A stretch of 64,000 nt of DNA from Anabaena sp. UHCC 0187 (lineage in GTDB: Bacteria; Cyanobacteriota; Cyanobacteriia; Cyanobacteriales; Nostocaceae): positions 695,281 through 759,280 of the forward strand of contig NZ_VILB01000011.1 in NCBI RefSeq assembly GCF_009712035.1, given 5' to 3'. The position numbers and the translations under genes are program-made. This document shows, piece by piece, positions 9,520 through 17,658 of the stretch; positions within the stretch are counted from its first letter, which is position 1; each line of letters begins with the position of its first letter. The notes under the pieces are model-generated. The model ran no database searches. It was not told where the DNA came from and worked only from the letters and a program-made list of their open reading frames with translations.

Positions 9520-9599
9520 CATACAATAAATTTTTAGGCTTAACCGAGCAGTATTGACTCTCTATTCACTTTCTTAACTTATGCTATACTATCACCTTG

Positions 9600-9713
9600 A
9601 AGAAAGAAGATCCTAGTTTTTGGACAGATGCCTATTGCATTATTTCCGCTAGTGGAGCGCCGTTAGAAACACTAAAAGAATACATAAAATCTCAGGAAAT
9701 GCAGAAAAACTAA
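9600..9713 (+). pseudogene. C-terminal fossil of an IS200/IS605 TnpA-like transposase
   Basis: A 37-codon open stretch ends in TAA (9711-9713). It translates to a segment with FWTDAYCIISASGAPLETL followed by KEYIKSQ. This resembles the C-terminal end of IS200/IS605-type TnpA proteins, where a YFV.TVGGAPLE..K.YI pattern is usual. The catalytic HUH and Tyr portions are absent, so it is a relic. A hairpin at 9801-9832 downstream fits a remnant right end of such an element. The match is from memory of the family. Confidence 0.5.
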
Positions 9714-9800
9714 TATTTTGTCAAAAACTCAATTGTCCTCAAAATTCTTTCACTTGCAGTAAAAACATTTTAAGAACGTTTCGTTTTTAACTTGCTGACA

Positions 9801-9832
9801 TCCCCACCCTCAATGTACTCATAGGGTGAGGA
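9801..9832. repeat. Hairpin resembling an IS200/IS605 element end
   Basis: CCACCCT (9804-9810) pairs with AGGGTGAGG (9823-9831). The hairpin lies about 90 bases downstream of the TnpA-like fossil and may be the remains of the right end of the same element. Confidence 0.4.
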
Positions 9833-9872
9833 ATTACGCAAAACTGTTAAAATATAATCAGGGTGTAAAAAT

Positions 9873-10304
9873 ATGAAGATGAAATTTGCGATTTCTGCCA
9901 CATTGTTAACGACAACCTTACTGTTAACAGCAATTAACTCTAAAACGACATTAGCGGGAACTTGTGCTTCCCGTTGTGGTACTGCTCCACTTCATTTTAC
10001 CCCAGGGCAATATATCCGGGTGCAAGTTGTGAACCGCAGTTATGGTGATGTGAAATTAGAACAGTTACCAGAATTGAGAAAAACGACTTTAAAACCGGGA
10101 GAAAAATTACAATTTGACTTACAACCGGGAACATTAGAGCAATTTTCGCTGATGTTTTGGGATGATGGGGGAAGATATGTCAAAGGAGTTGTTTCCAAAC
10201 CGAATTTTGGGACTTTGGTTTTGGAAATTCGGCCAAATAGTCGGGATTATCCAGGCGATCGCTCTCTCTATATTCGCAATGATGGACAGGTAAGTATATT
10301 ATAA
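9873..10304 (+). CDS. Small exported protein of unknown function
   Basis: The 143-residue protein starts with a clear signal peptide: MKMKFAI, then a hydrophobic stretch, with likely cleavage after TTLAG near residue 29. The mature part starts with a Cys pair (CASRC) and looks beta-rich, with alternating hydrophobic strands and several Gly/Asn turns. No catalytic motif is visible. It is probably periplasmic or outer-membrane associated. I recognise no family. It is followed 37 bases later by recJ on the same strand and could share its transcript, although the functions do not suggest a link. It is preceded by IS debris, so its promoter region has been affected by transposition. Confidence 0.7.
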   Translation: MKMKFAISATLLTTTLLLTAINSKTTLAGTCASRCGTAPLHFTPGQYIRVQVVNRSYGDVKLEQLPELRKTTLKPGEKLQFDLQPGTLEQFSLMFWDDGGRYVKGVVSKPNFGTLVLEIRPNSRDYPGDRSLYIRNDGQVSIL

Positions 10305-10341
10305 ACTTATGATCTGTAGCTAGTGTAATGACCAATAACTA

Positions 10342-12408
10342 ATGACCAATGACCAATCCCCCAGACGCTTACCGAATCAACGCTGGCAAATTGCAGCAAC
10401 AAATCCCGAAGCTAGTTTAAGATTAGCAAATTTAACCAATATTTCCCCCGTTATCAGCCAATTATTAATCAATCGGGGTATGGAAACCCCAGAAGATGCC
10501 AAGATATTTTTAGAACCAGAATCTCTAATTTTACCTTCTCCCCTGGAAGAATTCCCTGATTTGGCTGCGAGTGTGGAATTATTGGAATTAGCGATAGCGA
10601 AGCGCTCCGGAGGAATCGCCAATAAAGAGAAGATAGCAATCTGTGGAGACTATGATGCCGATGGTATGACTAGTACTGCAGTACTGCTGAGAACTCTTCG
10701 GGCTTTGGGTGCTGATGTTGATTATGCTATTCCTAGTCGAATGCACGATGGTTATGGGATTAATAACCGGATTGTCGAAGAGTTTTATGATGAAGGGGTG
10801 AAACTAATTCTCACGGTAGATAATGGAATTTCTGCGGTTGAACCAATTACCAGAGCCAGAGAACTGGGCTTAAAAGTTATTATAACAGATCATCATGATG
10901 TTCCCAAAATATTACCCCCAGCTAACGCGATTCTCAACCCGAAGCTGATAGCTGAATCTTCTCCTTATCGGGGTGTAGCTGGTGTGGGTGTGGCTTATAT
11001 TTTAGCGGTTTGTTTAGCCCAACAATTAGGGGAACTGAAAGGTTTAGTGCAGCCGCTGTTAGCTTTATTTACTTTAGGAACTATTGCCGATTTAGCCCCT
11101 TTAACAGGTGTGAATCGTCGCTGGGTAAAACGGGGTTTAAAGCTATTGCCAAAATCTAATTTACCAGGGATACAAGCCTTAATTCAAATTGCTGGAGTTC
11201 AAGCTAGTGAAGGGGAAAAAAACCAAAATGCCAAATCTTTAAAACCGGAAGATATTGGTTTTCGATTGGGACCGCGAATTAATGCTATCGGCAGAATTGG
11301 TGATCCACAAATTGTGATTGATTTGCTGACAACTGATGATTTTAGTATTGCACTAGCTAAAGCTATCCAGTGTGAACAAACTAATACTCAACGTCAACAA
11401 ATGTGTGAAGAAATTGAAAAAGAAGCCATTGCCATTGTTGAAGATTTATATGTAAACTCTTTACAAAAAGACCGCGTATTAGTTGTTATCAAAGATAATT
11501 GGCATCATGGTGTAATTGGGATTGTTGCTTCCCGCTTGCTAGAACGTTATGGTGTTCCTGTTTTTATTGGTACTTATGAAAATGAAGGCATAATTCGGGG
11601 TTCAGCGCGGGGAATTCCTGAATTTCATGTATTTGCAGCTTTAGATGTTTGTCGGGATTTATTGGGTAAATTTGGAGGACACAAAGCTGCGGGGGGATTT
11701 TCTTTACCAGCGGAGAATTTACCAGCGTTCCGGTTGCGGTTATCTGCATTTGCAAATCAGTGTTTAGAACTTCAACACCTTAAACCGCTGTTGAAAATAG
11801 ATACTCAAGTTAATATTCACGAAATTAATCAGGATCTTTTCCAGCAGTTAAATATTCTCCACCCTTGCGGTATTGATAACTCAGATCCAATTTTTTGGAC
11901 TGCGAATGTCCAAGTGATTGAACAGAAAATTGTTGGTAAAGGTCACATTAAATTGACTGTAGCCCAAACTATTGACAATCAGCGTCAGGAAATTAAAGGC
12001 ATAGCATGGCGTTGGGGTGATTATTTTCCCTTACCATCAAGATTGGATATTGCTTATAAACTGCGGGAAAATAACTTTAATGGCAAAAATACCATTGAAA
12101 TGGAGTTAATTGGTGCAAAATTGCCAAATCACGTTGTGGAACTTTTCACGAATTCACTAAATCCATCACGGGCTAGTTTTGAATATAAACAGCGTCAATA
12201 CACCTGTGGAATCTATGAAAATGGGGTGAGTAGGGAATTAAGAGTCAAAAATTCTGAAGGTAAAGTTTTAGTCATGCGTCCAGAAGATAAATTTGGTCTG
12301 TTAGGTTTCAACCGCGAAAATGCTGAACAGATAAATTTATCTCAACCCATATATGAGGGGATTGTGCAAACTGCAATTCAGGCTTTGTCAACCTCTGTGC
12401 AGAATTAA
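10342..12408 (+). CDS. recJ: Single-stranded-DNA-specific exonuclease RecJ
   Basis: The 688-residue protein belongs to the DHH phosphoesterase family. It degrades single-stranded DNA 5' to 3' in recombination and mismatch repair. Metal-binding motifs are CGDYDADGMTS (Asp103, 105 and 107) and TDHHDVP (about residues 180-186), with the DHHA1-type GGHKAAGGF motif further on. An OB-fold and C-terminal extension follow, as in other cyanobacterial RecJ proteins. Residues 84-93 (AIAKRSGGIA), just before the first motif, are encoded by a GC-rich imperfect palindrome (10591-10620) that looks like a dispersed repeat inserted in frame. Start: ATG at 10342; another ATG nearby upstream is out of frame. 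Confidence 0.95.
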   Translation: MTNDQSPRRLPNQRWQIAATNPEASLRLANLTNISPVISQLLINRGMETPEDAKIFLEPESLILPSPLEEFPDLAASVELLELAIAKRSGGIANKEKIAICGDYDADGMTSTAVLLRTLRALGADVDYAIPSRMHDGYGINNRIVEEFYDEGVKLILTVDNGISAVEPITRARELGLKVIITDHHDVPKILPPANAILNPKLIAESSPYRGVAGVGVAYILAVCLAQQLGELKGLVQPLLALFTLGTIADLAPLTGVNRRWVKRGLKLLPKSNLPGIQALIQIAGVQASEGEKNQNAKSLKPEDIGFRLGPRINAIGRIGDPQIVIDLLTTDDFSIALAKAIQCEQTNTQRQQMCEEIEKEAIAIVEDLYVNSLQKDRVLVVIKDNWHHGVIGIVASRLLERYGVPVFIGTYENEGIIRGSARGIPEFHVFAALDVCRDLLGKFGGHKAAGGFSLPAENLPAFRLRLSAFANQCLELQHLKPLLKIDTQVNIHEINQDLFQQLNILHPCGIDNSDPIFWTANVQVIEQKIVGKGHIKLTVAQTIDNQRQEIKGIAWRWGDYFPLPSRLDIAYKLRENNFNGKNTIEMELIGAKLPNHVVELFTNSLNPSRASFEYKQRQYTCGIYENGVSRELRVKNSEGKVLVMRPEDKFGLLGFNRENAEQINLSQPIYEGIVQTAIQALSTSVQN
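10591..10620. repeat. Palindromic repeat inserted in frame within recJ
   Basis: The 30-base GC-rich unit has end arms GCGAT (10591-10595) and ATCGC (10615-10619) around a CTCCGGAG core. It adds ten residues to RecJ without a frameshift. Similar CCGGA-centred units occur between genes here (for example near 53950). Confidence 0.6.
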
Positions 12409-12427
12409 AGATTGAAAACTTTTTTAA

Positions 12428-12446
12428 GCGGGGATTTAAACCCCGA
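12428..12446. terminator. Hairpin after recJ
   Basis: CGGGG and CCCCG arms around an AT-rich loop (CGGGGATTTAAACCCCG) lie about 20 bases after the recJ stop. There is no clear T-run after it, so terminator function is only possible. Confidence 0.4.
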
Positions 12447-12498
12447 TGATTGCAAATGGGTAATTTGTGATTAGATAAACCATTACCCATTAACTAAT

Positions 12499-12618
12499 TT
12501 ACAGGTCGCCGTTGCGAAATGCTAGAACGAAGATTACTATAGGACCGGAAACCACAATTAGTCCCACGCAAGTTAACTGCAAGACGACTTCCCAATTGAT
12601 GTTAGCTAAAATGTCCAT
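12499..12618 (-). CDS. psb30: Photosystem II reaction centre protein Psb30 (Ycf12)
   Basis: This is a 39-residue protein, read by hand because it is short. It starts [15 protein letters not shown], continues through a single hydrophobic span ([17 protein letters not shown]), and ends FRNGDL. This matches the known Psb30/Ycf12 pattern (MDIL..NWEVV.QL, one transmembrane helix, short basic C-terminus). Psb30 is a small intrinsic subunit of photosystem II near cytochrome b559 and helps stabilise the complex. A strong ribosome-binding site (GGGAGG) lies a few bases upstream of the ATG. It stands alone between recJ and a plus-strand cysteine-cluster gene. Confidence 0.93.
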   Translation of the reverse strand: MDILANINWEVVLQLTCVGLIVVSGPIVIFVLAFRNGDL

Positions 12619-12784
12619 TTTTTCCTCCCAATTGTTTTAATGGTTTAAAAAGATTTAATAATTCAATGACAAAACCCGCAACTTATCATATCTGTTTAGG
12701 GGATCTAAAATTTAATTTACTTCACAAAATTATAAGAAAAGTCATAGAAAAGTAGAATAGCAGGAATACTAGAAGGTTAAAAAT

Positions 12785-13135
12785 ATGGCTACTTGGCAAT
12801 GTATATCTCAGTGTGGGGCTTGTTGTAACCTGACACCAGCGGATCGTCCAGATATAGAAGAGTATCTTTCACCACCTGATTTAGAACTTTATCTCAGTAT
12901 GGTCGGTGAGGGAGGATGGTGCGTAAATTATGATCATGGTACGCGAGAATGTAAAATCTATTCCACCCGTCCTTGGTTCTGTCGTGTGGAAGCAGGGACT
13001 TTTGAGGAAATGTATGGGATTGAAGCGGAGGATGTGAACGATTTTGCTATTGATTGCTGTCGTCAGCAAATTGACGGGGTTTATGGCGATCGCAGTTTAG
13101 AACAAATCCGCTTTGATCAAGCTGTGGGTTTTTGA
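12785..13135 (+). CDS. YkgJ-family cysteine-cluster protein
   Basis: The 116-residue protein has an N-terminal CISQCGACCNL motif (Cys at about 6, 10, 13 and 14) and further cysteines at C46, C57, C67 and in the CC pair near 97-98. This arrangement is characteristic of the YkgJ/UPF0153 zinc- or iron-cluster family. Family members have no agreed biochemical role; metal or Fe-S binding is inferred from the cysteines. The length is normal for the cyanobacterial form. The ATG is preceded by an AGAAGG-like ribosome-binding site. The following two genes are transporters on the same strand, with an 80-base gap. Confidence 0.85.
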   Translation: MATWQCISQCGACCNLTPADRPDIEEYLSPPDLELYLSMVGEGGWCVNYDHGTRECKIYSTRPWFCRVEAGTFEEMYGIEAEDVNDFAIDCCRQQIDGVYGDRSLEQIRFDQAVGF

Positions 13136-13216
13136 TTCAGTTAAGTTGCAATTTATGACAACAATATGAGAAAATGAAAAGAATATGAAAATAACTTAGA
13201 AACAAAACTAACGCCT

Positions 13217-13594
13217 GTGAAACTTGATACTGCACCTGTCAGCGTTGCTAACTTATCGGAAACTGAAAGCCAGTTACATCAACCTATAGTTAAGGATCAT
13301 CCCAAACCTAAAGAATCTGTATTTATGGTCTTTGGGACAACCTTTATCACCATTTTTCTCGCGGAAATTGGTGATAAAACCCAACTTTCTACCCTGTTAA
13401 TGAGTGCAGAATCTCATGCTCCTTGGGTGGTTTTTCTGGGTTCGGCAGTAGCATTAATTACTACTAGCTTGCTGGGAGTATTGTTAGGTGGTTGGATATC
13501 CACAAAACTTAGTCCTAAAACCGTCGAGAAATCAGCCGGGGTGATGTTACTACTGATTTCCGTTATGTTGGTTTGGGATGTAATTCAGGGTTAA
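13217..13594 (+). CDS. Half-size Gdt1/TMEM165 (UPF0016) cation transporter, first partner
   Basis: The 125-residue protein carries one copy of the family signature E-x-G-D-K-T (AEIGDKTQLSTLL) and three hydrophobic segments. In eukaryotic Gdt1/TMEM165 and many bacterial members two such halves are fused; here they are two adjacent genes. The family exchanges Mn2+ or Ca2+ for protons, and cyanobacterial Mnx members export Mn2+ to the thylakoid lumen. The annotated start is GTG at 13217, giving a charged N-terminal tail of about 35 residues; an internal ATG at 13325 would remove most of it and leave the membrane core intact. The next gene begins 29 bases after the stop, so the two are very likely co-expressed as a heterodimer. 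Confidence 0.85.
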   Translation: MKLDTAPVSVANLSETESQLHQPIVKDHPKPKESVFMVFGTTFITIFLAEIGDKTQLSTLLMSAESHAPWVVFLGSAVALITTSLLGVLLGGWISTKLSPKTVEKSAGVMLLLISVMLVWDVIQG

Positions 13595-13623
13595 TACTTG
13601 TAAATATTGTGAACTAGGGAATT

Positions 13624-13905
13624 ATGAACTGGCATCTTTTAGGAATAAGCTTTGTAACGGTGTTTTTATCAGAATTGGGTGATAAAAGTCAGTTAGCAGC
13701 GATCGCTCTTTCTGGACAAGGACAATCTCGCAAAGCTATATTTTTTGGTACAGCAGGCGCTTTAGTATTAACCAGTCTCCTGGGAGCATTAGCGGGTGGT
13801 GCAGTGTCCCAATTTTTGCCTACACGGATTTTAAAAGCGATCGCTGCTGTGGGGTTTGCTATCCTCGCTATCCGTCTCTTATTACCCAATAGTGACGAGG
13901 AATAA
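13624..13905 (+). CDS. Half-size Gdt1/TMEM165 (UPF0016) cation transporter, second partner
   Basis: The 93-residue protein has one signature copy (SELGDKSQLAAIAL) and three hydrophobic segments, ending in a short acidic tail. It matches the second half of a full-length Gdt1/Mnx protein. Placed 29 bases after the first half, it should pair with it to build the six-helix antiporter with two acidic motifs facing each other. Two HIP1 octamers lie inside the gene. Manganese or calcium transport is inferred from the family; the exact ion cannot be read from the sequence. Confidence 0.87.
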   Translation: MNWHLLGISFVTVFLSELGDKSQLAAIALSGQGQSRKAIFFGTAGALVLTSLLGALAGGAVSQFLPTRILKAIAAVGFAILAIRLLLPNSDEE

Positions 13906-13959
13906 GAGACAGCAAATAAATAAATGATCCGCCTTTATGCTGATTACAAAAGCGATCGC

Positions 13960-15096
13960 CTACTCTAACATAAAACTGATGCTGCCAGAGGTTAATTGAT
14001 GAAATGAAGCGATGGATACAAGACGATTCGCGGACGCATCCCACAAAATAAATTGGAAACAATCAGGAATATCTGCTATTTTTAGCTTTTTTACATGGGT
14101 CAGTAAATGACTATTTTGATTGTGGCAAGCTTCCAAATTGTAATTAGGAATTCTTTCAGAAAGATGGTGAATATTGTGGTAGCCTATGTCCGCTGCAAAC
14201 CATTTGAGAACTGTGGGTAATTCTAAGTAACTACTGCCTTCTAATGCTCCTAGGGTATAATCCCAACCTTCGGTTTTATGAGCGTAAGAACCATCAAAAT
14301 TGTGCTGGACAAAGAAGACGCAGATGAAAATCGCTGCTGCAAAGGTGAGGGTAATTGAGTAAACGCTCAAGAAAAATCCAAACCCTATTAAATGACCCAA
14401 ATAAATCCAACTACTAACTACACAAATATTGTTAAAAAGGAGATCAAAAAACTCTCCCGTTGTGTACCAATTTCGGGATTTATAAGAGTAAATGATTTTC
14501 TTGATATCCATACTCGGATTTGCTTGGATGCAAGTCAGTAAATGACCGATAAATCCATATAATCCGGCGATTAGTGCTAATCTGGGCTTAATTGCTAGGT
14601 AGAAAAAACCGCCCGGAAACAGCATAAATGGATGCCTCAGAAATTCATACCACTTTTGTCCAAAAGGACTAAGTTTACTAAACTCCTCTGTGGAGATTAA
14701 TGCAGAAGGTCCGCGATATTTTTCCCAATCACCATTTGTTTTATGATGATAAGCATGACCTCTTGACCAAGGATATTGAGGAATGGCATTAATTACTCCC
14801 AACATAAATCCTACTACTCTATTTACCCGTTTCGATCTAAAGAGTGAATAATGTCCACAATCGTGCATTAGAGAAAAAGAACGGAGTGAAAATAGTGTGA
14901 TCAAAATCATGATTGGTGGCAGCAACCACAGAGAAAATTCTGCTGCTTTTACTGCTAAAATCCATAAGAGAATATAGGGAACGACTGTATTCAGGATTTG
15001 ATAAGTTGCGCGTAAGTCGTTGCTCTTCATGTGAGGAGCTAAGACAAAATCTGACTTTTTAATCATTATGATTAGTTTTACTACTATCTTTGCCAA
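13960..15096 (-). CDS. Membrane fatty-acid desaturase family protein
   Basis: The protein has 378 residues from the first in-frame ATG. A better start may be the Met at residue 11 (position 15066, MIKKSDF), which resembles the N-terminus of related desaturases. Three histidine boxes are present: H78-DCGH-82, H114-AYHH-118, and HNIHH near residue 310. They coordinate the di-iron centre of acyl-lipid desaturases. Four hydrophobic spans surround the boxes. The FSLMHDCGHYSLF and HAYHHKTNGDW pattern is closest to DesA-like delta-12/omega-3 enzymes, though other members of the superfamily (for example carotenoid ketolases) share it. The regiospecificity cannot be assigned. The last 20 residues are encoded across a HIP1-rich end and may be an unconserved extension. 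Confidence 0.85.
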   Translation of the reverse strand: MAKIVVKLIIMIKKSDFVLAPHMKSNDLRATYQILNTVVPYILLWILAVKAAEFSLWLLPPIMILITLFSLRSFSLMHDCGHYSLFRSKRVNRVVGFMLGVINAIPQYPWSRGHAYHHKTNGDWEKYRGPSALISTEEFSKLSPFGQKWYEFLRHPFMLFPGGFFYLAIKPRLALIAGLYGFIGHLLTCIQANPSMDIKKIIYSYKSRNWYTTGEFFDLLFNNICVVSSWIYLGHLIGFGFFLSVYSITLTFAAAIFICVFFVQHNFDGSYAHKTEGWDYTLGALEGSSYLELPTVLKWFAADIGYHNIHHLSERIPNYNLEACHNQNSHLLTHVKKLKIADIPDCFQFILWDASANRLVSIASFHQLTSGSISFMLE

Positions 15097-15150
15097 CAGT
15101 CTGGTGATGTTTGTTGGGAATTACTTTATAATAAGCTAACCAAAAATTGA

Positions 15151-15255
15151 GGTTTTTGGCGATTTATTAACCCACATTTCGCACACTATTTTATACTATA
15201 TCTAGTATGACAAATATTGGGTTAATGTTTAGCTAGATAGCAATCGCCAAAATCC
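15151..15255. repeat. Nested palindromic element upstream of the desaturase gene
   Basis: Outer arms GGTTTTTGGCGATT (15151-15164) and AATCGCCAAAATCC (15242-15255) pair with one mismatch. Inner arms ATTAACCCA (15166-15174) and TGGGTTAAT (15218-15226) pair perfectly. A third short palindrome (ATACTA/TAGTAT) lies at the centre. No ORF is present. The layered symmetry suggests a MITE-like element or a strongly folding RNA. Confidence 0.75.
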
Positions 15256-15309
15256 CGGACAATACCAGTGTTTATACTTTATACTGTGTATTTTCTTACC
15301 TTCTAAAAA

Positions 15310-15795
15310 TTAAGCTTCGCGCCAATACCAGTTCAAAAGAATACCCCCTGCTAGTACCTTCAAGGCTTCTAACAGGAAATAACCACTGTGCAATAGGTTC
15401 ATTGTAGCTGGAAGTGGATTACTAGCAAGTAAGCTGAAATTAGTTCCTAGAGCGCACATTTGGGGAGTTAGGAAATAAGTATCTAGTAATGCTACTGTCA
15501 AGAGAAGTCCAGATAAAACAATACTACCTAAACCCCAATGAGATTTAGTTTTGCTAATAGCTAATACAGCCGTTAAAACCACAGCAGCAGACAATAATTC
15601 TAAGCGATTAAAATTCCCAAAAATCACATAACCTGCTGTGGAAAAATTTGCTTCATTCATCATGCCAGCAAAATAAAGACTAGGCATAATTACCCAATCT
15701 AAAACCAGACTAGCACTGAGCCAAAAGCCTAACGTCAATATCATGGCAGTTTGCCAATTTGACCGTTTAAATTCAAGGTTAGAAATAGCGTTCAT
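15310..15795 (-). CDS. Four-helix membrane protein of unknown function
   Basis: The 161-residue protein has four evident hydrophobic spans (about residues 18-40, 64-84, 90-108 and 132-155) and short loops. Features include a conserved-looking FWLSASLVLDWVIMPSLY segment in the first helix and NRLELLSA near the second. It resembles DUF4149-type small integral membrane proteins, but I cannot confirm the family. No catalytic or metal motif is obvious. It is read toward the desaturase with about 210 bases between, which includes the nested palindrome at 15151-15255, so co-transcription is doubtful. Confidence 0.65.
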   Translation of the reverse strand: MNAISNLEFKRSNWQTAMILTLGFWLSASLVLDWVIMPSLYFAGMMNEANFSTAGYVIFGNFNRLELLSAAVVLTAVLAISKTKSHWGLGSIVLSGLLLTVALLDTYFLTPQMCALGTNFSLLASNPLPATMNLLHSGYFLLEALKVLAGGILLNWYWREA

Positions 15796-15951
15796 AAAAA
15801 TAATTGCTTTGTTGTATTCTTAGAGTCTAACTAAAAGAATAACTTTGACAGCAAATATCAATTAACTGTTACAAAGAAATAAAAAAATAAACTTATTAAA
15901 GGAATTTTAGGTAGGTTTGTTAACAAAATTTAAGTTTAATTAAGAAATAAT

Positions 15952-17562
15952 TTAAAACGCTTCTGCAAAGCTTAATGTCTCTGTGTCTGGAAAATCCAAT
16001 TCAATAGATTGATTATTTTGGTCTTTCTCTTCATTTTCAAAGACACCAGTTTCAACAATGGCTTTACACAATTTATCAATTACGGGGACGGAAACACTAT
16101 TGCCAATTAGTTTCATCCATCTTGCTCTTGACTCTGGTAATTTAAAATCATGAGGAAATCCCTGTATTAAACAAGCCTCACTTTTAGTGATTTTTCTAAA
16201 TTCTCTTGAGTTATAAACTTCCTTTATGAATTTGTTTTTAAAATCATGATGATTTATTGCTGCGATTGTCTTTAAAGTTATAAAGTCATTTGTATCGCTT
16301 GCGACTAAAGTTGGGAAAATATCAGAACTTGGCAAAAAGATGCGATTTACACCAAATAATCCTGTGCTGATTTTAGTATTTTTAAAATCATAGCGAATTT
16401 CGTCACACTCAATAATATCTTTTTCTTTAAGAGATTGAATTATTTTTGTAATTGACCTCTTTTCTAATTTAAACACTTTTTGGATTCTTAAACTATCAAC
16501 AATGATTTCTGCATTATTTGTAAATGAAAGTAGAAGTGCTTCATCCTTTGTCAAGTCGTTAATATTATACTCTTTAATAACAAAACGATACTCTTCAGAT
16601 TTTAAGATGTCTAATTGAATCAGTTCATCAATTTCTTCTTGTTTGATTGACGAGTCTAGACTTTGAAAATGTGCTAATGATAATGGATTTCCGTCTAATT
16701 CACCATAATTGCTTTTGCGTCTGTTTTTAAGTAATAATAAGCAAATATCTTTCTGCCGTTGAGTAGTGTCAATAATGTCCCACGAATGTATTGTTGTATG
16801 ACCATTTCTTAGGTCGTTAAATAAAAAGTAATCGTTGAATCCATTTGTATTTGAAAGACTCATATTTTTAGATTCAAGAATATTACCAAATAAGTCTCTC
16901 TGAACAATCTTATTATCTATTCGTTTCTGTGACTCAATACCTAATATATCACCAAGTTTTAGTTTGTTTTCAATGGGCTTTGGTAATGTGAAATTTTGGA
17001 AGTATTCCTGATTCTTAAATCCAATTATATATATACGAATTCTATTTTGTGGCACACCATAATCAAACGAGTTAATTACAAAATAGTTTGCATGATATCC
17101 TGCTTGTTCAATTCTTTCTAAGATATATGATAAAGCCTTTTTATTTCGAGGGTCAACCAATCCTTTTACATTCTCAAAAATAAATACCTTTGGTTGAGAT
17201 TGTTGAAGCAAATAAATTGTATCGTTCCATAGTTGCCCTCTATCATCATCAAAACCCAGATTTTTACCTGCAATTGACCAGCTTTGACAAGGAACTCCAG
17301 CAGTTAATAAATCGTGAGGTGGTAATTCTTTGATTTTGGTAATATCTCCTAAGTTAGAACTAGGTTCAATTTGAAAGTTCTCGCAATATGTATTTATTGC
17401 ATCTTTATTTATTTCACTAAAACCTAAACAATGACCACCATTATTGCTTAGTGCCATTTTAAATCCACCAATTCCAGCAAAAAGGTCAATAAAAGTAAAT
17501 CGGATCTTTTGCATTTTATGTCTCTGATTTAAATCAATTATTTTCAAACCTCTATGGGACAA
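15952..17562 (-). CDS. DNA (cytosine-5) methyltransferase, apparently without a restriction partner
   Basis: The 536-residue protein shows the ordered C5-methyltransferase motifs. Motif I is FIDLFAGIGGF (24-33), motif IV is GVPCQSWS (catalytic Cys92), motif VI is FENV (129-132), and motif VIII is PQNRIRIY. Motif IX-like (RKITKSEACLIQGFP) and motif X (LIGNSVSVPV) sit at the C-terminus. Between motifs VIII and IX lies an unusually long region of about 240 residues, which holds the target-recognition part and probably a helical insert. The sequence is more AT-rich than its neighbours. The first 16 residues may not be translated; a second ATG at 17514 (MQKIRFTF) fits the family start better. Neither flanking gene looks like an endonuclease. 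The target sequence is unknown. Confidence 0.9.
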   Translation of the reverse strand: MSHRGLKIIDLNQRHKMQKIRFTFIDLFAGIGGFKMALSNNGGHCLGFSEINKDAINTYCENFQIEPSSNLGDITKIKELPPHDLLTAGVPCQSWSIAGKNLGFDDDRGQLWNDTIYLLQQSQPKVFIFENVKGLVDPRNKKALSYILERIEQAGYHANYFVINSFDYGVPQNRIRIYIIGFKNQEYFQNFTLPKPIENKLKLGDILGIESQKRIDNKIVQRDLFGNILESKNMSLSNTNGFNDYFLFNDLRNGHTTIHSWDIIDTTQRQKDICLLLLKNRRKSNYGELDGNPLSLAHFQSLDSSIKQEEIDELIQLDILKSEEYRFVIKEYNINDLTKDEALLLSFTNNAEIIVDSLRIQKVFKLEKRSITKIIQSLKEKDIIECDEIRYDFKNTKISTGLFGVNRIFLPSSDIFPTLVASDTNDFITLKTIAAINHHDFKNKFIKEVYNSREFRKITKSEACLIQGFPHDFKLPESRARWMKLIGNSVSVPVIDKLCKAIVETGVFENEEKDQNNQSIELDFPDTETLSFAEAF

Positions 17563-17658
17563 AAAGCTGAAAGTTCCTGTATATTTTCCCTATAGAGAAT
17601 AATATCCAGAAACTTTCTAGTACAGCACGGCGTAAATAGAAAAATTACCCAAAAATGG

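Noticed and set aside
15310-17562. A complete restriction-modification system
   Set aside because: The gene next to the methyltransferase codes for a four-helix membrane protein and no nuclease motif is visible in either neighbour.
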